Assembly (NCBI GenBank): GCA_019245455.1
Contig: JAFARM010000351.1
Coordinates: 1 to 6,657 of the forward strand
Direction of reading: 5' to 3'
DNA length: 6,657 nt
DNA from: Sphingomonadaceae bacterium
GTDB taxonomy: Bacteria > Pseudomonadota > Alphaproteobacteria > Sphingomonadales > Sphingomonadaceae
In this document: positions 6,518-6,657 of the stretch, piece by piece
How the letters are laid out: each line of letters starts with the position of its first letter
Position numbering within the stretch: position 1 is the first letter of the stretch
Translations under genes and position numbers: made by a program
Notes under the pieces: generated by a model
The model's input: the letters and a program-made list of their open reading frames with translations, nothing else
Told to the model about the DNA's origin: nothing
Databases searched by the model: none

Positions 6518-6657
6518 TCAGCCGAGGCCGGCGCGTTGGATGAGGGCGAGTCGCAGGTCGAAGGCGTCCGCAACCGCGGCGTTGGCGATCCGCACGACGC
6601 GATAGCCGTGTTCAGCGAGCCATGCGGTGCGATGCTCGTCGGCAGCTACGGTCTGGT
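6518..6657 (-). CDS. DUF559 / Vsr-like endonuclease-fold protein, C-terminal part (partial)
   Basis: The minus strand reads open from the window edge to a TGA at 6518-6520, giving the last 45 residues of a protein. The motif DEHRTAWLAEHGYRVVRIANAAV resembles the C-terminal part of DUF559 proteins, which share the restriction-endonuclease-like fold of very-short-patch repair enzymes; their usual form is D-x-x-R-T-x-W-L-x-x-x-G-[FY]-x-V-x-R-x-x-N. The upstream catalytic half and the start are beyond the window. It converges on secB with only 7 nt between stops, and no T-run terminator is visible; a 5-bp CGGCC/GGCCG stem (6511-6515, 6526-6530) is the only structure. The family call is moderately sure, and activity cannot be judged. 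Confidence 0.72.
   Translation of the reverse strand, partial: QTVAADEHRTAWLAEHGYRVVRIANAAVADAFDLRLALIQRAGLG

Noticed and set aside
5836..6573. A 245-codon minus-strand frame over secB
   Set aside because: It is antisense to an unmistakable SecB, crosses the DUF559-like gene end in another frame, and has no motif.

Overview
The window is high-GC DNA (codons strongly biased to G/C at the third position) from an alphaproteobacterium. Sphingomonadales is the most likely order. The reasons are the protein types, the block tim44-like / mltA / Smr-domain gene lying divergent to secB, and the sequence character of SecB and the F1 subunits. The order is an inference; the class is well supported.

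Layout, left to right. Positions 1-2356 are the 3' end of the F1Fo ATP synthase F1 operon: the last codons of atpG (gamma), complete atpD (beta), an inserted small gene for a membrane-anchored coiled-coil protein (CCDC90/DUF1640-like), and atpC (epsilon). Positions 2422-3240 encode a ferritin-like diiron protein with all the expected metal ligands, followed at once by a Rho-independent terminator. Positions 3241-3406 are a structured intergenic region with a duplicated element, between two converging transcripts. Positions 3407-5818, on the minus strand, hold a tightly overlapping three-gene operon read right to left: Tim44-like membrane protein, MltA lytic transglycosylase lipoprotein, Smr-domain protein. 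Positions 5819-6015 are a divergent promoter region with an imperfect 22-bp direct repeat. Positions 6016-6510 encode SecB. Positions 6518-6657 hold the C-terminal end of a converging DUF559/Vsr-like gene that runs off the window.

How they fit together: the left third is energy metabolism (catalytic beta subunit, regulatory epsilon). The right half is envelope and export biology: SecB delivers precursors to SecA, MltA cleaves peptidoglycan at the outer membrane, and the Tim44-like protein is predicted to sit on the inner membrane. The most unusual point is the coiled-coil gene between atpD and atpC. It is coupled to atpC by a 2-nt gap, contains 33-bp in-frame repeats, and has a visibly different third-base composition (about 18% A/T-ending codons by hand count, against about 6% in atpD and 3% in atpC). 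The rest is mostly ordinary core genome. I did not find a clear defence, mobile or CRISPR system.
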